NCBI GenBank assembly: GCA_029378245.1
Contig: JARKIF010000045.1
Span: forward strand, 310,001 to 374,000
Direction of reading: 5' to 3'
DNA from: Roridomyces roridus
Lineage: Eukaryota; Basidiomycota; Agaricomycetes; Agaricales; Mycenaceae
DNA length: 64,000 nt
The position numbers were made by a program, and so were the translations under genes. Below are positions 45,025-57,073 of the stretch, piece by piece (within the stretch, counting starts at the first letter, position 1; every line of letters starts with the position of its first letter). Under the pieces are notes generated by a model that was not told the DNA's origin, searched no databases, and worked only from the letters and a program-made list of their open reading frames with translations.

Positions 45025-46382
45025 TAGTGTTGCCGTCGAGGTGAGTCCAAATCGGTGTGGAGCTCGACTCGGGCAACGAGTTGATGGACTCGAGTAAACG
45101 AGCCGATGTCGAGTTGGTGTCGAGTCGGCAACTGTTGGTGATGGGCTGCCTATTCTGGCAACGGACCATCATTTCGTCCTATTTTGTCCTGCATTACATG
45201 ATGGCATCTGATGACATTGCCTTATGCAGCGGCTGATCAGCCACGTGAGACAACTCGGCACTAACTCACTCCTGACTTTTCGCCTCACACGTGCCGCTCG
45301 ATATGGCAATTTGATGGGGGCAGTGAAAGGCTGTGCGTTCGGCAAACATTGCGGCGGTCATCTGTGCCGCTCCTGGCCGTTGGCTGTTTGTTGACAAACA
45401 TCACGTCGCTTCCCTCCTCCCTTCTCCAGCCACATCTCCTCCTCCTCCCTCCTCCTCACCACGACGATGCCCTCTGTTGACAGGTGTACATACCGCAAGA
45501 ACAAGCCAAAGCTTGCACCCCTACAAAGTCGTGGCGGAAAGCATCCAGGCAGATCCTACGTGGTTGTGAGTGACAATGACTACCCCGCTTTAACGAATCT
45601 CGCCGGCTTGCAGTGCGAGAAGCACCCATGAGTCTACTTCCGATGGCTTCCTGTCGATTTTCGTCTCAGCGAGACGCCCGTTGCCGCGCAGCACGCCCCT
45701 CAATCCGCCTCGTCTGGCTCCGCCACCATTTGTTCCACGCCCTCTGCCTCGTCCTCTGGGAACTTCGACACGCTCGCCCGTGAGAAGCGCGAGATCCGCA
45801 CCAACCTGGCTGCTCTGCAGGCCCAGGCGTCCCGTTCCCTTGCAGCTATGGCAAAGACCACCTTCATTCGGGTGACTTGGCTCGAGGACGGTTCTCCTGC
45901 CGTGGTCGAGGGTGTGCAGACGCCGGCGTGGCCTTACTGGAAGTGGGACGAGGCCACCGCTTGTCGCTTCCTCCACAGCCGGCGTTTGCTTTCCACTACC
46001 CATACCCTCCCGCACCCGTATTCTCCTTATCCCGCACAACATCCCTATATCCCCCTCCGGATTCATTCCAAACTACTACATTACACACCCCCACCCTCCT
46101 AATACGTAGCTACTACGCTAATTGATGTACTTGAGCACAATTCGACTTTGATTCGACTTAGCGAATATTTGACGTGTGCCGTGATGTGATCAATTGATAA
46201 CTTGCACGCCGATGAAGCACAGCCTTTCACTGCCCCCATCAAATTACCATATCGAGCGGCACGTGTGAGGCGTAAAGTGAGCAAGTGCACTAACTCGCAC
46301 TCCGCTCGGCTCGACTCGACAGATCGAGTTGGAACGAGTTGGTGACATCGGCTCAACTCAACTCAGCTCGACGGCAACACTA
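45025..46382. mobile_element. 1.36-kb hAT-like element carrying a gene-like segment
   Basis: Inverted ends TAGTGTTGCCGTCGAG and CTCGACGGCAACACTA are flanked by a perfect 8-bp duplication, CCGGGAAC, at 45017-45024 and 46383-46390. Subterminal regions are rich in GAGTTGAGTCGAG-type motifs. No hAT transposase is visible. The interior has a pyrimidine-rich promoter-like tract and coding-like sequence (separate entry). The surrounding DNA (ACCCGTCA / GACGGGTC motifs to about 46526) looks like an older repeat into which this element jumped. Confidence 0.9.
45468..46100 (+). pseudogene. Captured gene-like segment inside the hAT element
   Basis: ATG 45468 follows a CT-rich tract. It encodes a basic start (MPSVDRCTYRKNKPKLAPLQ) and a GTGAGT..GCAG intron. 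After TGA at about 45630 one frame stays open to 46100: VYFRWLPVDFRLSETPVAAQ, LAREKREIRTNLAALQAQ (likely helical) and FIRVTWLEDGSPAVVEGV. The codon usage looks coding-like but I recognise no family. The stop could be a CGA-to-TGA change. This is probably a host exon fragment carried by the transposon. Confidence 0.4.
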
Positions 46383-47117
46383 CCGGGAACGGGTACCCCG
46401 TCAGCCAAGGAACCGGACCCGGACCCGGCCGTCAAAATTGTGGCTTCAGAGGGCTGTACGGCCGGGCCGGAACTCGTCGTGACGGCTCGTTGACCCGTCA
46501 TTTTGACGGTCGGGTCGGAGCCCTACTTAGACTGTAGAAGACCATGCCCACGGGATACTGTTTGATTTTGAAGCGAGCCGGGGGTCCCATGTCAAGTCAC
46601 TGGCAGATGTTCGACAACATTCTGGCAGTCTGGCACCAGACACGCCAGAGCTTCAGTTACTGCCAGCAGCCAGAACGTGCCAGTAAGATTACATTTTCCT
46701 GATGCAGTCGGATTGTGCCAAAATATACTTTCTGTCTGATTTATCTGTTTACTGTGTTCGCCTGGCTTGGTCATGAATCCTCTGCCCAGGGTCACTCTGC
46801 TTACTCATCCTCCTGTCACTGGACTATCAGGACCACTGAATATCTGCCGGTGTCACCATCTGATTTACTGAATTACCATATTTTGCTGTTACTGTACAGC
46901 CGCCGTATTTTATCTGTTGAGCGGATTTGGTGCTTGATTGCTCCCATTCAGCATCATTGACCATTTTCCCTCACTCATTCAACTTGTGTGGCCAACGACA
47001 AGCCTGATCAAATTCCGAATAATATTTTTATACATTGTCACAAGGTGTGCTCTCAATAGTGCCCACCGGGGCCTGTCCGAGGACCAAGAGCGACGAGTTG
47101 TATTCCACCACACATGT

Positions 47118-47374
47118 ACAGCTGTTTTCAAAACAGTATACGGGTTTTGATGCAGCGCTCCACCTTCATTTGTGTTGACCTCTGTATGCCGGCGCGTCTG
47201 CTTCGACTCCACTCGCCTGCCCGGAAAGGGAAATGCCGTCTAGCCATGGCACAGCTCTCAATTGAGTTGTGGAGTTGAGTGGAGCGGAAGCTCGACTCTC
47301 CGTCAAACAAAGGTCAGCAAAAATGTACGTGGAGCGGGGCTCCAAACCCGTATACTGTTTTGAAAACCGCTGTA
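47118..47374. repeat. Imperfect inverted repeat, about 60-bp arms
   Basis: The arms 47118-47180 and 47311-47374 are inverted copies, with best cores TTTTCAAAACAGTATACGGG and CCCGTATACTGTTTTGAAAA, and about 130 bp between them. Weaker similarity extends outward on both sides to about 47050 and 47440. It resembles a decayed foldback element. Confidence 0.6.
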
Positions 47375-48467
47375 ACATATTCGACCTACGGGCTGAACAT
47401 AATGAGTCGCAGCGGCGAGGCCCGATTGTGTTGCACCCTGCTGATTATCAATGATAGGCACCATGGTAGTAGCTTGGCAGTGACCCGGAACAGCCGGTGG
47501 CTCGGCAAACAGGAAGCACCGGCAAGACAGCCGTATACGGTACGGATTAGTCTGCTGTCAAACACGCCCGTCTGGCAGGGGCCACCCAATCGACGTCATC
47601 ACCCAAAAGGGATGTGTCACGTGGTCCTTTTTTCGTGTCAGTTCGAGCCTGCCGCTCGTCGACTATTTTTTTGAGCTTAAATACTTGCCGAATACACTCC
47701 ACGCTGGGCAGAAATTGAAAGGAATGTGATACTGAGTAAGTATACTACCACCAGCAGTGAAAGGGATCATAGTAGATGACACAGATTGGGTTGGGCTCAT
47801 TAGTCTGCCGCCAATACAGGAATACAGGGCACCCCTCCCGAGTTCTAACCGCCTTCGTCTTGAAAATCCTTCGCTCCGCCTCCCAATTCATGTGAATAAC
47901 AGTACATCGAGGACGCGACAATGTCTCAGCGCCAAATGTCTGTACGTAGCCGGTGGAAAGCAGGAGATCACGCACTCCGCCGTCGGTGTGCGTAGTCAGA
48001 CAATCGTGTGCGCAGTGATGAGGGACGAAGAGGGTGGAGCGGCGAGAGAACTCTGTGGCACCGATGCTGTCGGCACAGGTAACAGACTCAATTCTCCTCC
48101 ACATGGACGGATCTGGGTAGAGAGTATGAGGGAAATGGACAGAGAAGGAGTGCCAGTAACACACCTGAAACCCAATACCAACATCCTCCAATGGTAATTG
48201 TGTCGCGTACGGTCCCCCGTCACCTATCAAGTTCAGCGGGTAGCATGTTCACGGATCAGAAGTCATACGGCGATCACATCAAATTTCTATATTTGGCAGT
48301 CCGGCATCCCGGAGTGATCACGGATCACGGAAAATTTGGCGAATGTATGCTTTCCGAGGCCAGAAAACTGTTTGCCACCGTCACCACTGCCAAATAGGTT
48401 CAGTTCAGGGGCCGCCGTTACCCGTCACCTGAACGTACGGTCAAAATAGTACAGTATACCTGGGTAG

Positions 48468-48489
48468 GGTGCACATTATAATATGCACC
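48468..48489. repeat. 22-bp near-perfect palindrome
   Basis: Each half reads GGTGCAYATTA towards the centre, with one mismatched pair. A related half (GGTGCACAATATAATGTGC) follows about 20 bp to the right. Confidence 0.6.
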
Positions 48490-48785
48490 ACCCCTGGAAA
48501 AGCAAGGTGCACAATATAATGTGCAATTGTGGCCAGACCCGTGCACATTCAAATAATGGGACTACTGGGACTGGTGCGCGACAAGACTATATGTCGCCCT
48601 TCTAGCTGATCACAGTTCATACATACCTTTATCTAGGTGGAAACAATACACCCTAATAGGGTACCTTAATCATCTGCCTGTAGTGCTGATCACTGGTAAG
48701 TATTTCACGGTTTTGCTACAGATGACACATGGCTGAGATATCAACAGTGCCAGTTTCTGCTGATGGGGGCAACAGACATGCAGAG

Positions 48786-51700
48786 TCAAAAAAAGCATTC
48801 AGGATCCAATGCAGTGAGGTATGAATCTGAATCTGTGGAATCATCAGAGCCAGATGAGTGGGATCCATCTGAATCATTGTCGACAGGGCCAAATGATGGT
48901 CCAGGTTGTCTGAGCAGCTTGGCAATGTCAAGGTGGCCATTTGAGGAGGCAAATTCCACTGGAGTCCAGCCATTGTCCTCCTTAGCAACATCGACTGATG
49001 CTCCATGTTCAAGAAGCAGCTTTGCAATGTCAGAGTGGCCATAGCGGGAGGCATAGAGCAGCAGTGTCCAGCCATCCTCCTTAGCAACATTGACTGATGC
49101 CCCATGTTCAACAAGCAGCTTTGCAATGTCGAAGTGGCCATACGAGCAGGCATAGAGCAACGGAGTCCAGCCATCCTCTTTAGCAACATTGACTGATGCC
49201 CCATGTTCAACAAGCAACTTTGCAATGTCGAAGTGGCCATACCAGGAGGCATAGAGAAGCGGAGTCCAGCCATCCTCCTTAGCAACATCGACCGATGCCC
49301 CATGTTCAACAAGCAACTTTGCAATGTCGAAGTGGCCATACCAGGAGGCATAGAGCAGCGGAGTCCAGCCATCCTCCTTAGCAACATCAACTGATGCCCC
49401 ATGTTCAACAAGCAGCTTTGCAATGTCAAAGTGGCCATAGCGGGAGGTATAGAGCAGCGGAGTCCAGCCATCTTCCTCAGCAACATCAACTGATGCTCCA
49501 TGCTCAACAAGCAGCTTTGCAATGTCAAGGTAGCCATTGCGGGAGGCAAGGTGCAGTGGAGTCCAGCCATCCTCTTTAGTAACATCAACATGTTCAACAA
49601 GCAGCTTTGCAATATCAAGGTGACCGTGTCGGGTGGCAAGGTGCAGCGGAGTCCAGCCATCCTCCTTAGCAACATCAACTAATGACCCATGTTCAACAAG
49701 CAGCTTTGCAATGTGGAAGTGGCCATACCAGGAGGCATAGAGCAGCGGAGTCCAGCCATCCTCCTTAGCAACATTGACTGATGCTCCATGTTCAACAAGC
49801 AGCTTTGCAATGTCAAGGTGGCCATAGCGGGAGGTATAGAGCAGTGGAGTCCAACCATCCTCCTCAGCAACATCAACTGATGCTCTATGGTCAACAAGCA
49901 GCTTTGCAATGTCAAAGTGCCCATACCGGGCGGCATAAAGCAGCGGACTCCAGCAATCCTCTTGAGCAACATAGACATGTTCAACAAGCAACTTTGCAAT
50001 GCCAAGGTGGCCATACCGGGTGGCAAGGTGCAGTGGAGTCCAGCCATCCTCCTCAGCAGCATTGACTGATGCCCTATGTTCAACCAGCCGGTTTGCAATG
50101 TTACGGTTTGCAATGTTACCGTGTCCATACTGAGAAGCATAGAGCAGGGGAGTCAAGCCATCCTTCTCAGCAACCCAGACTGATGCCCTATGTTCAAGAA
50201 GCAGCTTTGCAATGTCAGGGTTGCAGTTACAGGAGGCATAGAGCAGCGGAGTCCAGCCATCCCTGTCTGCAACATCAACTGATGCCCCATGTTCAACAAG
50301 TAGCTTTGCAATGTCAAGATAGCCATACCGGGTGGCAAAGTGTAGTGGAGTCCAGCCATTCTCTTCTGCAACCTTGACTGATGCCCCATGCTTCACAAGC
50401 AGCTGTGCAATGTCAAGGTGGCTATACCGGGTGGCAAGGTGCAGTGGAGTCCAGTGATCCTCCTCTGCAGCATTGACTGAGGCCTCATGTTCAACAAGCA
50501 GCTTCGCAATGTCAAAGTGGCCATGTCGGGTGGCAAGGTGCAGGGGGGTCCAGCCATTCCTTTCTGCAACATTGACTGAGGCCCCATGTTCAACAAGCAG
50601 TTTTGCTATGTCAAGCTGGTTATACAAGGAGGCAAGGTGCAGGGGGGTCCAGCCATTCCTGTCTGCAACATCGACTGAGGCCCCATGTTCAACAAGCAGC
50701 TTTGCAATGTTATGGTGGCCATACTGAGAGGCACAGAGCAGCGGAGTCCTGCCTTTCCCGTCTGCAACATTGACTGATGCTCCATGTTCAACAAGCAACT
50801 TTGCAATGCCAAGGTAGCCATTCTCAGAGGCACAGAGCAGCAGAGTCCTGCCATGCCAGTCTGCAGCATTGACTGATGCTCCATGTTCAACAAGCAGCTT
50901 TGTAATGTCCAGGTGGCCATACCAGGCCAGCTGCAGCAGAGTCTGGCCATTCGCCTCAGCTACATCAACTGATGCCCCATGTTCTATGAGCAGCTTTGCA
51001 ATGTCCAGGTGGCCATACCAGGAGGCAAGGTGCAGTGGAGTCTGGCCATTCCTCCCTGCAGTCTCAACTGATGCTCCATGTTCAACAAGCAGCTTCACAA
51101 TTCCAAGGTGGCCATCTCGGGACGCGGAATGCAATGAAGTCTGGCCATACCCGTCAATGACATCAACTGGCATCTTCCTATCAACAAGCAAAGCCAATAC
51201 CCCTCTTTGAAACCCCATTTGTGTGCACATAGATATTGCTGGTAAAGTGTGGTCATTCCATCCCCGTAATTTACACAACACACTGTATTGGCTACTTCCA
51301 TCCTCAAGCAGATTCATTGTTGATGGGATTAGCTGCTCCTGGTCTCTTGCATCACAGTTCCTCATGTGATTGAACCAGTGTTGAGAAGCATATGCTGCAA
51401 GTGGGTACTCCACCTCACGTTGCCAATCCACCTCACTTTGCCAAGCCAGGTAATGATCATTTTCTGAAAACACAAGGAGATAACGGATACAAGTCTGTGC
51501 AATGAACTTTTGTGAGATACTCCTGCTGAGATCAAGAATGGATCCATGCTCTTGATAAAACTGTTGGGAAAGGACATAGTCTCGCACAGAAGAGTGTGCA
51601 AAACTGATTAATTCACGGTGATATTCATTGGTGTTTATCACAATGAGGCCGTCAAGGATGTTGAAAAGTCTTGAGTTACCTGACCGTCTTTGAGGATGAT

Positions 51701-53163
51701 AGACCGATGTCTTAAGATCAGAAAAGTCAAAATTGGCCAGGTCCAAGCGAAAAGCAAGGGCATCTGCAAGCTCCTCTGGTGATAGCTCTCTCTGTGAAAA
51801 CACAAGCCACCGTAGTATTGCTTGAATGAAAACAGATGGCAGTTTTGGCTCCTCCTTTGCACGTTTTAGGAAACGGCTGTAGATGCTGAAGAGATCAGCT
51901 GGCAGAACTGCAAGGATCTCATCCCATTCATCCTCCCAATGACAATGACCTAGCTCAATGATGAAGCAAGCTGCCATGCGGAACCTGCTTGCATGCTTAG
52001 TTTAGGCTGAGGCTTTACATAAATCTGACTCACATTCCATTGCTCTGTTTCACAATTTGTTTGGTGACTGTTTGGGCATGCTTAGAGTCACTGGACATTG
52101 CCAAAATCTTGCTGTGAACCAAGGATCTGATGTCCTCATCCAAGATTGATGCATGCAGCTGTATCAAAGGAATGCTCTGGAACCCAGTTTGGAATTGCTG
52201 GACAGGCTGACTTGTGAACAGCAGATGTAGGCCCTCTGTGGAAGAGAGCTTGTCCACAAATTCAACAAGAACTGTCCAATCATTCTTTTGGCATTCATCC
52301 AGCCCATCCAGAACAATGTACACCTGTCCTAGTTCTCCAATCAAATTGGCAAGGAGATCTTGGAGATCTTTAATCTGTGGCTGTATTTTGCCTTTTCCCA
52401 GTGTTTCATGAAATGTTGAAAGAATGCCGTGTGAAGTGGATGACATCTCAGAGAGCTGCCAGACAATTGAGCGCAACATAATGTTCAGGCTCTGTCTGTC
52501 ATTCCTGAAGTCAAAAAAGAAATAGGAGACTGCTTTGCCACTCTTGACAAGGTTGTCAATGAGTGTTGAGCTATTCATGTCAGCAGAGATAGTGCCTTGC
52601 AACGGTCAAGTACCTGAGTACACTTTTCCCAGTTCCAGCTGAAATTGATTAGATATGATGAGCATTGAAACAGAAACAAAGCCAACATACAAATTCCCTG
52701 GATCCACAAACTACCAGGTGTCCTGGTCCAACTAATGAGCTGATCGTGCTGAAGCAGCCAAGTCCCAGTATCCTTGTAGCGGAGCTCTTGCAGCTGATGT
52801 TGTCTGTCCTGTGTATTGGGAGGATTTCCCAACCACTTGTACAGATCATCATTGGATCTATACAAAGATGAGACCAAGATCTATGCCTAGAGAAAATGTG
52901 ATTAACCCTTGGATATTACTATCACACAATAATCAATCAACTTTGCCGAAATGGTGCCAAAAAAAGCTTACACATTGACAATGGGGTTTCCTCCAGGACC
53001 ACCGGTACCCCCCATTTCATTTCCTGCTCCACCAGCCCCCCCTGGGCCACCTATAGACACAGATTATGAATGCTCAGAATCCGACTCTCTTGGATTTGAG
53101 TCTTGACACACCATAGACATTCACATTGCCACCTTTCCCCATTCGGTGAGTGTCAGACATCAT
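48786..53163 (-). CDS. NLR: glycine-rich leader, NACHT NTPase, 23 ankyrin repeats
   Basis: Cytosolic NOD-like receptor of fungal type, presumed self/non-self or microbe sensor (family inference). Exons 53163-53112, 53050-52974, 52880-52691, 52638-52614, 52570-52034 and 51984-48786 join in phase to about 1,359 residues. The leader is MGKGGNVNVYGGPGGAGGAG-type. Next comes DLYKWLGNPPNTQDRQHQLQ and then NACHT: Walker A GISGTGKSVLSS (on a 25-nt exon), FFFDFRNDRQSLN, Walker B VYIVLDGLDECQ. The winged-helix part (LPADLFSIYSRFLKRA, RWLVFSQRELSPEELADALA) precedes 23 ankyrin units of about 33 residues (GWTPLLYASWYGHFDIAKLL, then VEHGASVDVAKED). Units near the C-terminus are almost identical. The acidic tail ends DPECFF. 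An in-frame ATG at 53442 would add a hydrophobic N-terminus but lacks the family look. Confidence 0.88.
48880..51170 (-). repeat. Tandem 99-bp ankyrin-coding repeats
   Basis: Consecutive 99-bp units encode 33-residue ankyrin repeats. Some units are 9 bp shorter (losing GAS and neighbours, e.g. EHVYVAQED and EHVDVTKED), and one is extended by an internal NIAN duplication. Adjacent units share long identical nucleotide stretches such as GCAGCTTTGCAATGTC on the plus strand, so copy number is prone to change by recombination. Confidence 0.9.
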
Positions 53164-55690
53164 AAAGCTGATCTGCAGATTGTCATCCAATGGAGCGTGA
53201 AGGTAAACAGTGCCGCTCACCGCAAGTAGAGAACTCAGAAAGGTGATGGTAGGAAGCAACGAGGATGCCAGCGTGCAGGCACAAATCTGCACAAACTTTC
53301 TCATGATCCAAGAGAATTCCAAATCGGGAATGATTAAATTTTGTAACGAAACAGCTGTACAAGACGGAGCTGGCGACATGTAAACGAGAGAGGATAAAGC
53401 AGTACCATCTGAATACGGGATAGTAGCATCTGAGCATTCCACCTAATCATCCACGCCGCATACGGAGTGTCGAGACTCGAGGGTCTGTAAAAGAGACTAC
53501 ACGCCGCACGGACACGGCAACGATGCGGTGGGATATGATCTCGACCCTTCTTGACCGGGCCACAGCACAGGATGTGACCGCCGGCGAGGCGGCCGGGGTC
53601 TATTGGAACTTGCCCGTCAAAACAAGAGAAGCAGAGACATTCGAGGGTTACACCTACATTATGCCGGATGCATCCTTCTCGCAGCCTGCACCGAGCTCGA
53701 TACGTCAAGGCGCCGCAAGACGAGCTTTACTTGAATATCTTCGGAGATCACCATCCTCCTTCCTTCATCAAGCAGGCACTGCATTAGACTGCTCATATTA
53801 CACAAGCGACATGTAAGTCGTCCCCAGGGTCGAAAGAGATGAGGACAACGTCGTGGAGGACCATGCCGTTGGTCTGATGCAAGAGAAACGGCCGTCCCCC
53901 ACAGGGTTGCGGATACACGGCTGTCGATGGATAGCGAGAAATCTGCAGACTGAGACACTATCAGCCAAGATCGAGGAGGACGGGAGAAAACGCACAGGCT
54001 CCCCGTCCGCTGGAAGACAGACCCCTGAATCATATTCGGCGGTGTACCAGGCATCGGCGGCCGTAAGAGCGGAGACATAGTACGCTGCCGCTCGAGTGCT
54101 GCTGGGACCACAAGCACGTTGTCGTCGACAGACTAGCACCAGAGGAGATATCCGGCGTGCGAGTGCGATTAGATGGGTGTAGCTGCGCCGCTGTTACTCC
54201 CAGCACTGGCGGAAAGCGCGTGGTGCCCAGGGGATACTTGATCGGGTCTTGGTCTAGCGTGGCTAGGGAGACGTGTCGGTCGAGGAGCGAGACCGGACGG
54301 ACCACAAAAAAGGACGTCGGACGAGGGCAACGGCAGGCAGAGTATGCTGTCCAAAGGCGACTGCTGGGGTCTTCGGGACGGTGATGGGTGCAACGCAAAT
54401 GGAGGCGGATACGTCGGCTCTGGCGGTTCTGGACCTGCGTGCCCCGAAGGTCCCAGACTTTGTTTTCCGCTTCTCCAAGCTTTTCAGCCTCGACTGGGCG
54501 TCCATGGTGTGCCCGCGGAAGATCTTGCTCGCGGCGCGATGGTCAGATGCGAGGACATCCGAGGGGGCCGGGGAATCTTGCCCGACTCCACTTGGTTGCC
54601 AGTTACGATATCGCGTGGAGGAGGCGGACGGGAATCTTCGTCTCCGAAGGAGAGTCGTCGTGTGTAGCGAAGCGGGACATCGGCGCCAATAGGCGTGAGC
54701 TGAGGCGAGGATGAGGGACGCGCTGAGCGGGCGTGGTGGCGAGATAGTACTCCAGAGCTGTTTCGAGTGTCTCCGTCTCGAGCTGCTAGACGATTCATAA
54801 ACAGACGTGGGGCCAGCAAGGAATAGACACACGTACGTCATTACCTGCTCCAGCTCAATGCCTCCGGTCCCCTCATCTTGGTGTGGATTCAATGGACCTT
54901 GCGCGGCGTCTTCTTGTGCGTGAGCTGTGTCGAGCCATGAAATCTGAATGATGCGAGTGAGATTCCGAAGGGTCGTCGGACATGGAAGTGCGAACCATTG
55001 GGACCCTACGAAGGCGTCATACGCGCCGCAGAGGGTGTGGGTCATAGCATGGCTGGAGCTCGTCGACATTGGGAGATAGTGACAGCCGTCGGACACGGAT
55101 GTAGAGCCTTTGGGGCAGACATGGGTCGTCAGTCTTCAGGGAGTCCTCGTGCGTGTATGAGCCATCGGATGGCTTCTCGAGTCGACACTGGCCACATGGA
55201 AAATGAAATCCGGAGACAATGGCAGCTGCGGCTGCAACGACATGGTGAGTGAGGGAATCGGTGTGACGAATGCGGGAACCCACGGGAAGCTCTGCTTTTC
55301 GCATTCACCACGGCGTTGAGGCTCGCGAGGGCTTGCGACTGAGAGGACTGACTGTGACGGCGTGGCAGTGACGGCGCTTTTGATCCGCGATAACTATGTT
55401 CCCGACACTCAAGTTGAGCTCAAGTCTTCTGGGTTTCTCTGTTGCCGAACTTGACCTGAGGACACCTCTTGGATCTACATAAGTGCCTCGTCCGGAGCAT
55501 TTTGTCAGCATCTGATAATCCCGCACGACGCAGACTCGACGCAGACCAGGAAACAAGACTCCGAGACGTTCGCGGCGCGCGCAACGGGTTTCGTTGGACT
55601 TCTGAAGCCCAGAACACCATGCTCGTCTTGGGATAGCAGCACTTAGCCATCTCTTTCTCGCTGCAAGGAGTCGGCACCTCTTGTGACCTC
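53164..55690. other. Region with minus-strand coding-like stretches, no model
   Basis: A long minus-strand frame (55096-54263) begins with coding-like sequence (GAYDAFVGSQWFALPCPTTL, then NLTRIIQISWLDTAHAQEDA). A plausible intron after IELEQ (54848-54790) leads to LETETLETALEYYLATTPAQ in another frame. Further left, 54117-53659 and 54139-53798 offer competing frames. The pieces suggest a decayed or unrecognised multi-exon gene. I cannot assign a family. Confidence 0.3.
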
Positions 55691-55691
55691 C

Positions 55692-57017
55692 GCAACGCGT
55701 GCTATGATTGGCATTTTGGAAGCTGCCTGTGCCGTGTTTAATGCTTATAACCAGTGAGTGTAATTTACGAGGTTTGAAATCGACCAACGGCTCGCCAGGC
55801 ATGTGGTACACCAAATTCGAGGCAATCCTCCGATTGGCAATATGGTTTCGTGGGCTTGGGGAGCACTCACTTCCACGGATTTCCGTGCCTGAACCAAAAT
55901 AGGCATCGCCCAGATGTTAGGCGGTCTGATATCTTGGGGTATGTACGGCGTATTCTGTCACCGACATCTCTCCATAACCAATCTCAAAATAACCCAGGCT
56001 TTCAACAAGTGACACACGAAGCACTCTCCGGGTGGCGTATCATGTTCCTCGTCCTCGGATGCGTAACCGCAGCTGCTGCAGTTTGGGCACTCATATGTAT
56101 GCCCGACTCGCCCATGGACGTGTCTTGGCTCACCGAGGCTGAGAAACGCGCCGCCATCCAACGAGTCCGGGTCAACCAAACCGGTATCAAAAACACCCAT
56201 TACAAGTGGAAGCAACTGCGCGAACTTGTCGTCGATCCGCAAATATGGTTGCTCACCTTCCTCATCGTCGACCTACGTACACCAACTATGTCGTTGCCGC
56301 GCTAAAACTGGGGCAGACCTCCCTGACCTCCGGCGTCATCTCATTCTACTCGACAACCCTCATCCACAACTTTGGCTTTTCGGCACTTCGAAGTTCGTTG
56401 TTGAATATGTATGCCGAGCGGCGCGGTGTCCCTGCTCTCATGTCTGGCTACCGCGTATCTCGGGCACAGATACGACACTCGCGCGTTGTGCATGACCGTG
56501 TTCTGCTGCCTAGCAGCCATGGGTTCCGCTCTAATGTCCTTTTTCCCTGCATCGCAGCGCGCAGGTCTGCTAGCAGGAATCTACCTCGTGAAAATGGTGA
56601 GCTCCTTCCTTCCCTCGTTATCTCATCGACTCAATGTGAACCCTCGCAGCAAATCGTAGCCCTCTTCCTTGTCTTCTGCCTAACAACAGCCAACGTCGCC
56701 GGGCACACAAAACGCGTAGCCGCCAACGCACTCATTAACGGCGCCTTCTCCCTCGGCAACATCATTGGCCCACAACTCTTCCAAGCTAAAGACGCGCCCC
56801 GATACATACCCGCCAAAATTGTACGTGTATTATGGGTATCAAAATCGTTTGAAGGATGAGCGGGAGAGGAAGGAGAGGGAGGCCGGGGAGGGCAAGGAGG
56901 TGGTGGTTAATATCGAGTGGTTGACATCGTATGTGTTTCTTTCTGTTCTTTTCTTCATCCACTGATTTTCCTGCAGTAACCGTCCGAGAAAACAAAACGG
57001 TCCGCTACAAATATTGA
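55692..57017 (+). pseudogene. MFS (ACS family) transporter, truncated right-arm copy
   Basis: Lacks everything before MIGILEAA; no start codon or TM1-3 region exists upstream. From there it parallels the left copy: WYTKFEAILRLAIW, SGWRIMFLVLGCVTAAAAVW, MDVSWLTEAEKRAAIQRVRV, FGFSALRSSLLNM, ALINGAFSLGNIIGPQLFQA and the C-terminus VRENKTVRYKY ending at 57017. Two further defects are visible. The start of the copied part has an indel (AACAVF instead of AATAPC). A deletion after YIPAKI removes about 48 bases encoding the last membrane segment (LLVTQIATAVIAAAL in the left copy). The 5' edge marks the duplication breakpoint. Confidence 0.85.
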
Positions 57018-57073
57018 GCACGCGGATGGATGATGTATTTTTACACTAGTACTTGTACAATCTTAAAAGACTT

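Larger units (their letters stand above)
46391..48785. other. Repeat-derived region without a gene
   Basis: No convincing coding sequence. The right end of an older element (GGGTCGGAGCCCTA near 46520) is followed by AT-rich DNA, the inverted repeat at 47118-47374 and a short palindrome at 48468-48489. Confidence 0.5.

Noticed and set aside
48716..49678. 320-residue ORF with MLLRRMAGLRCTLPP repeats
   Set aside because: Out-of-frame reading of the 99-bp ankyrin repeats on the same strand; periodic only because the DNA is periodic.
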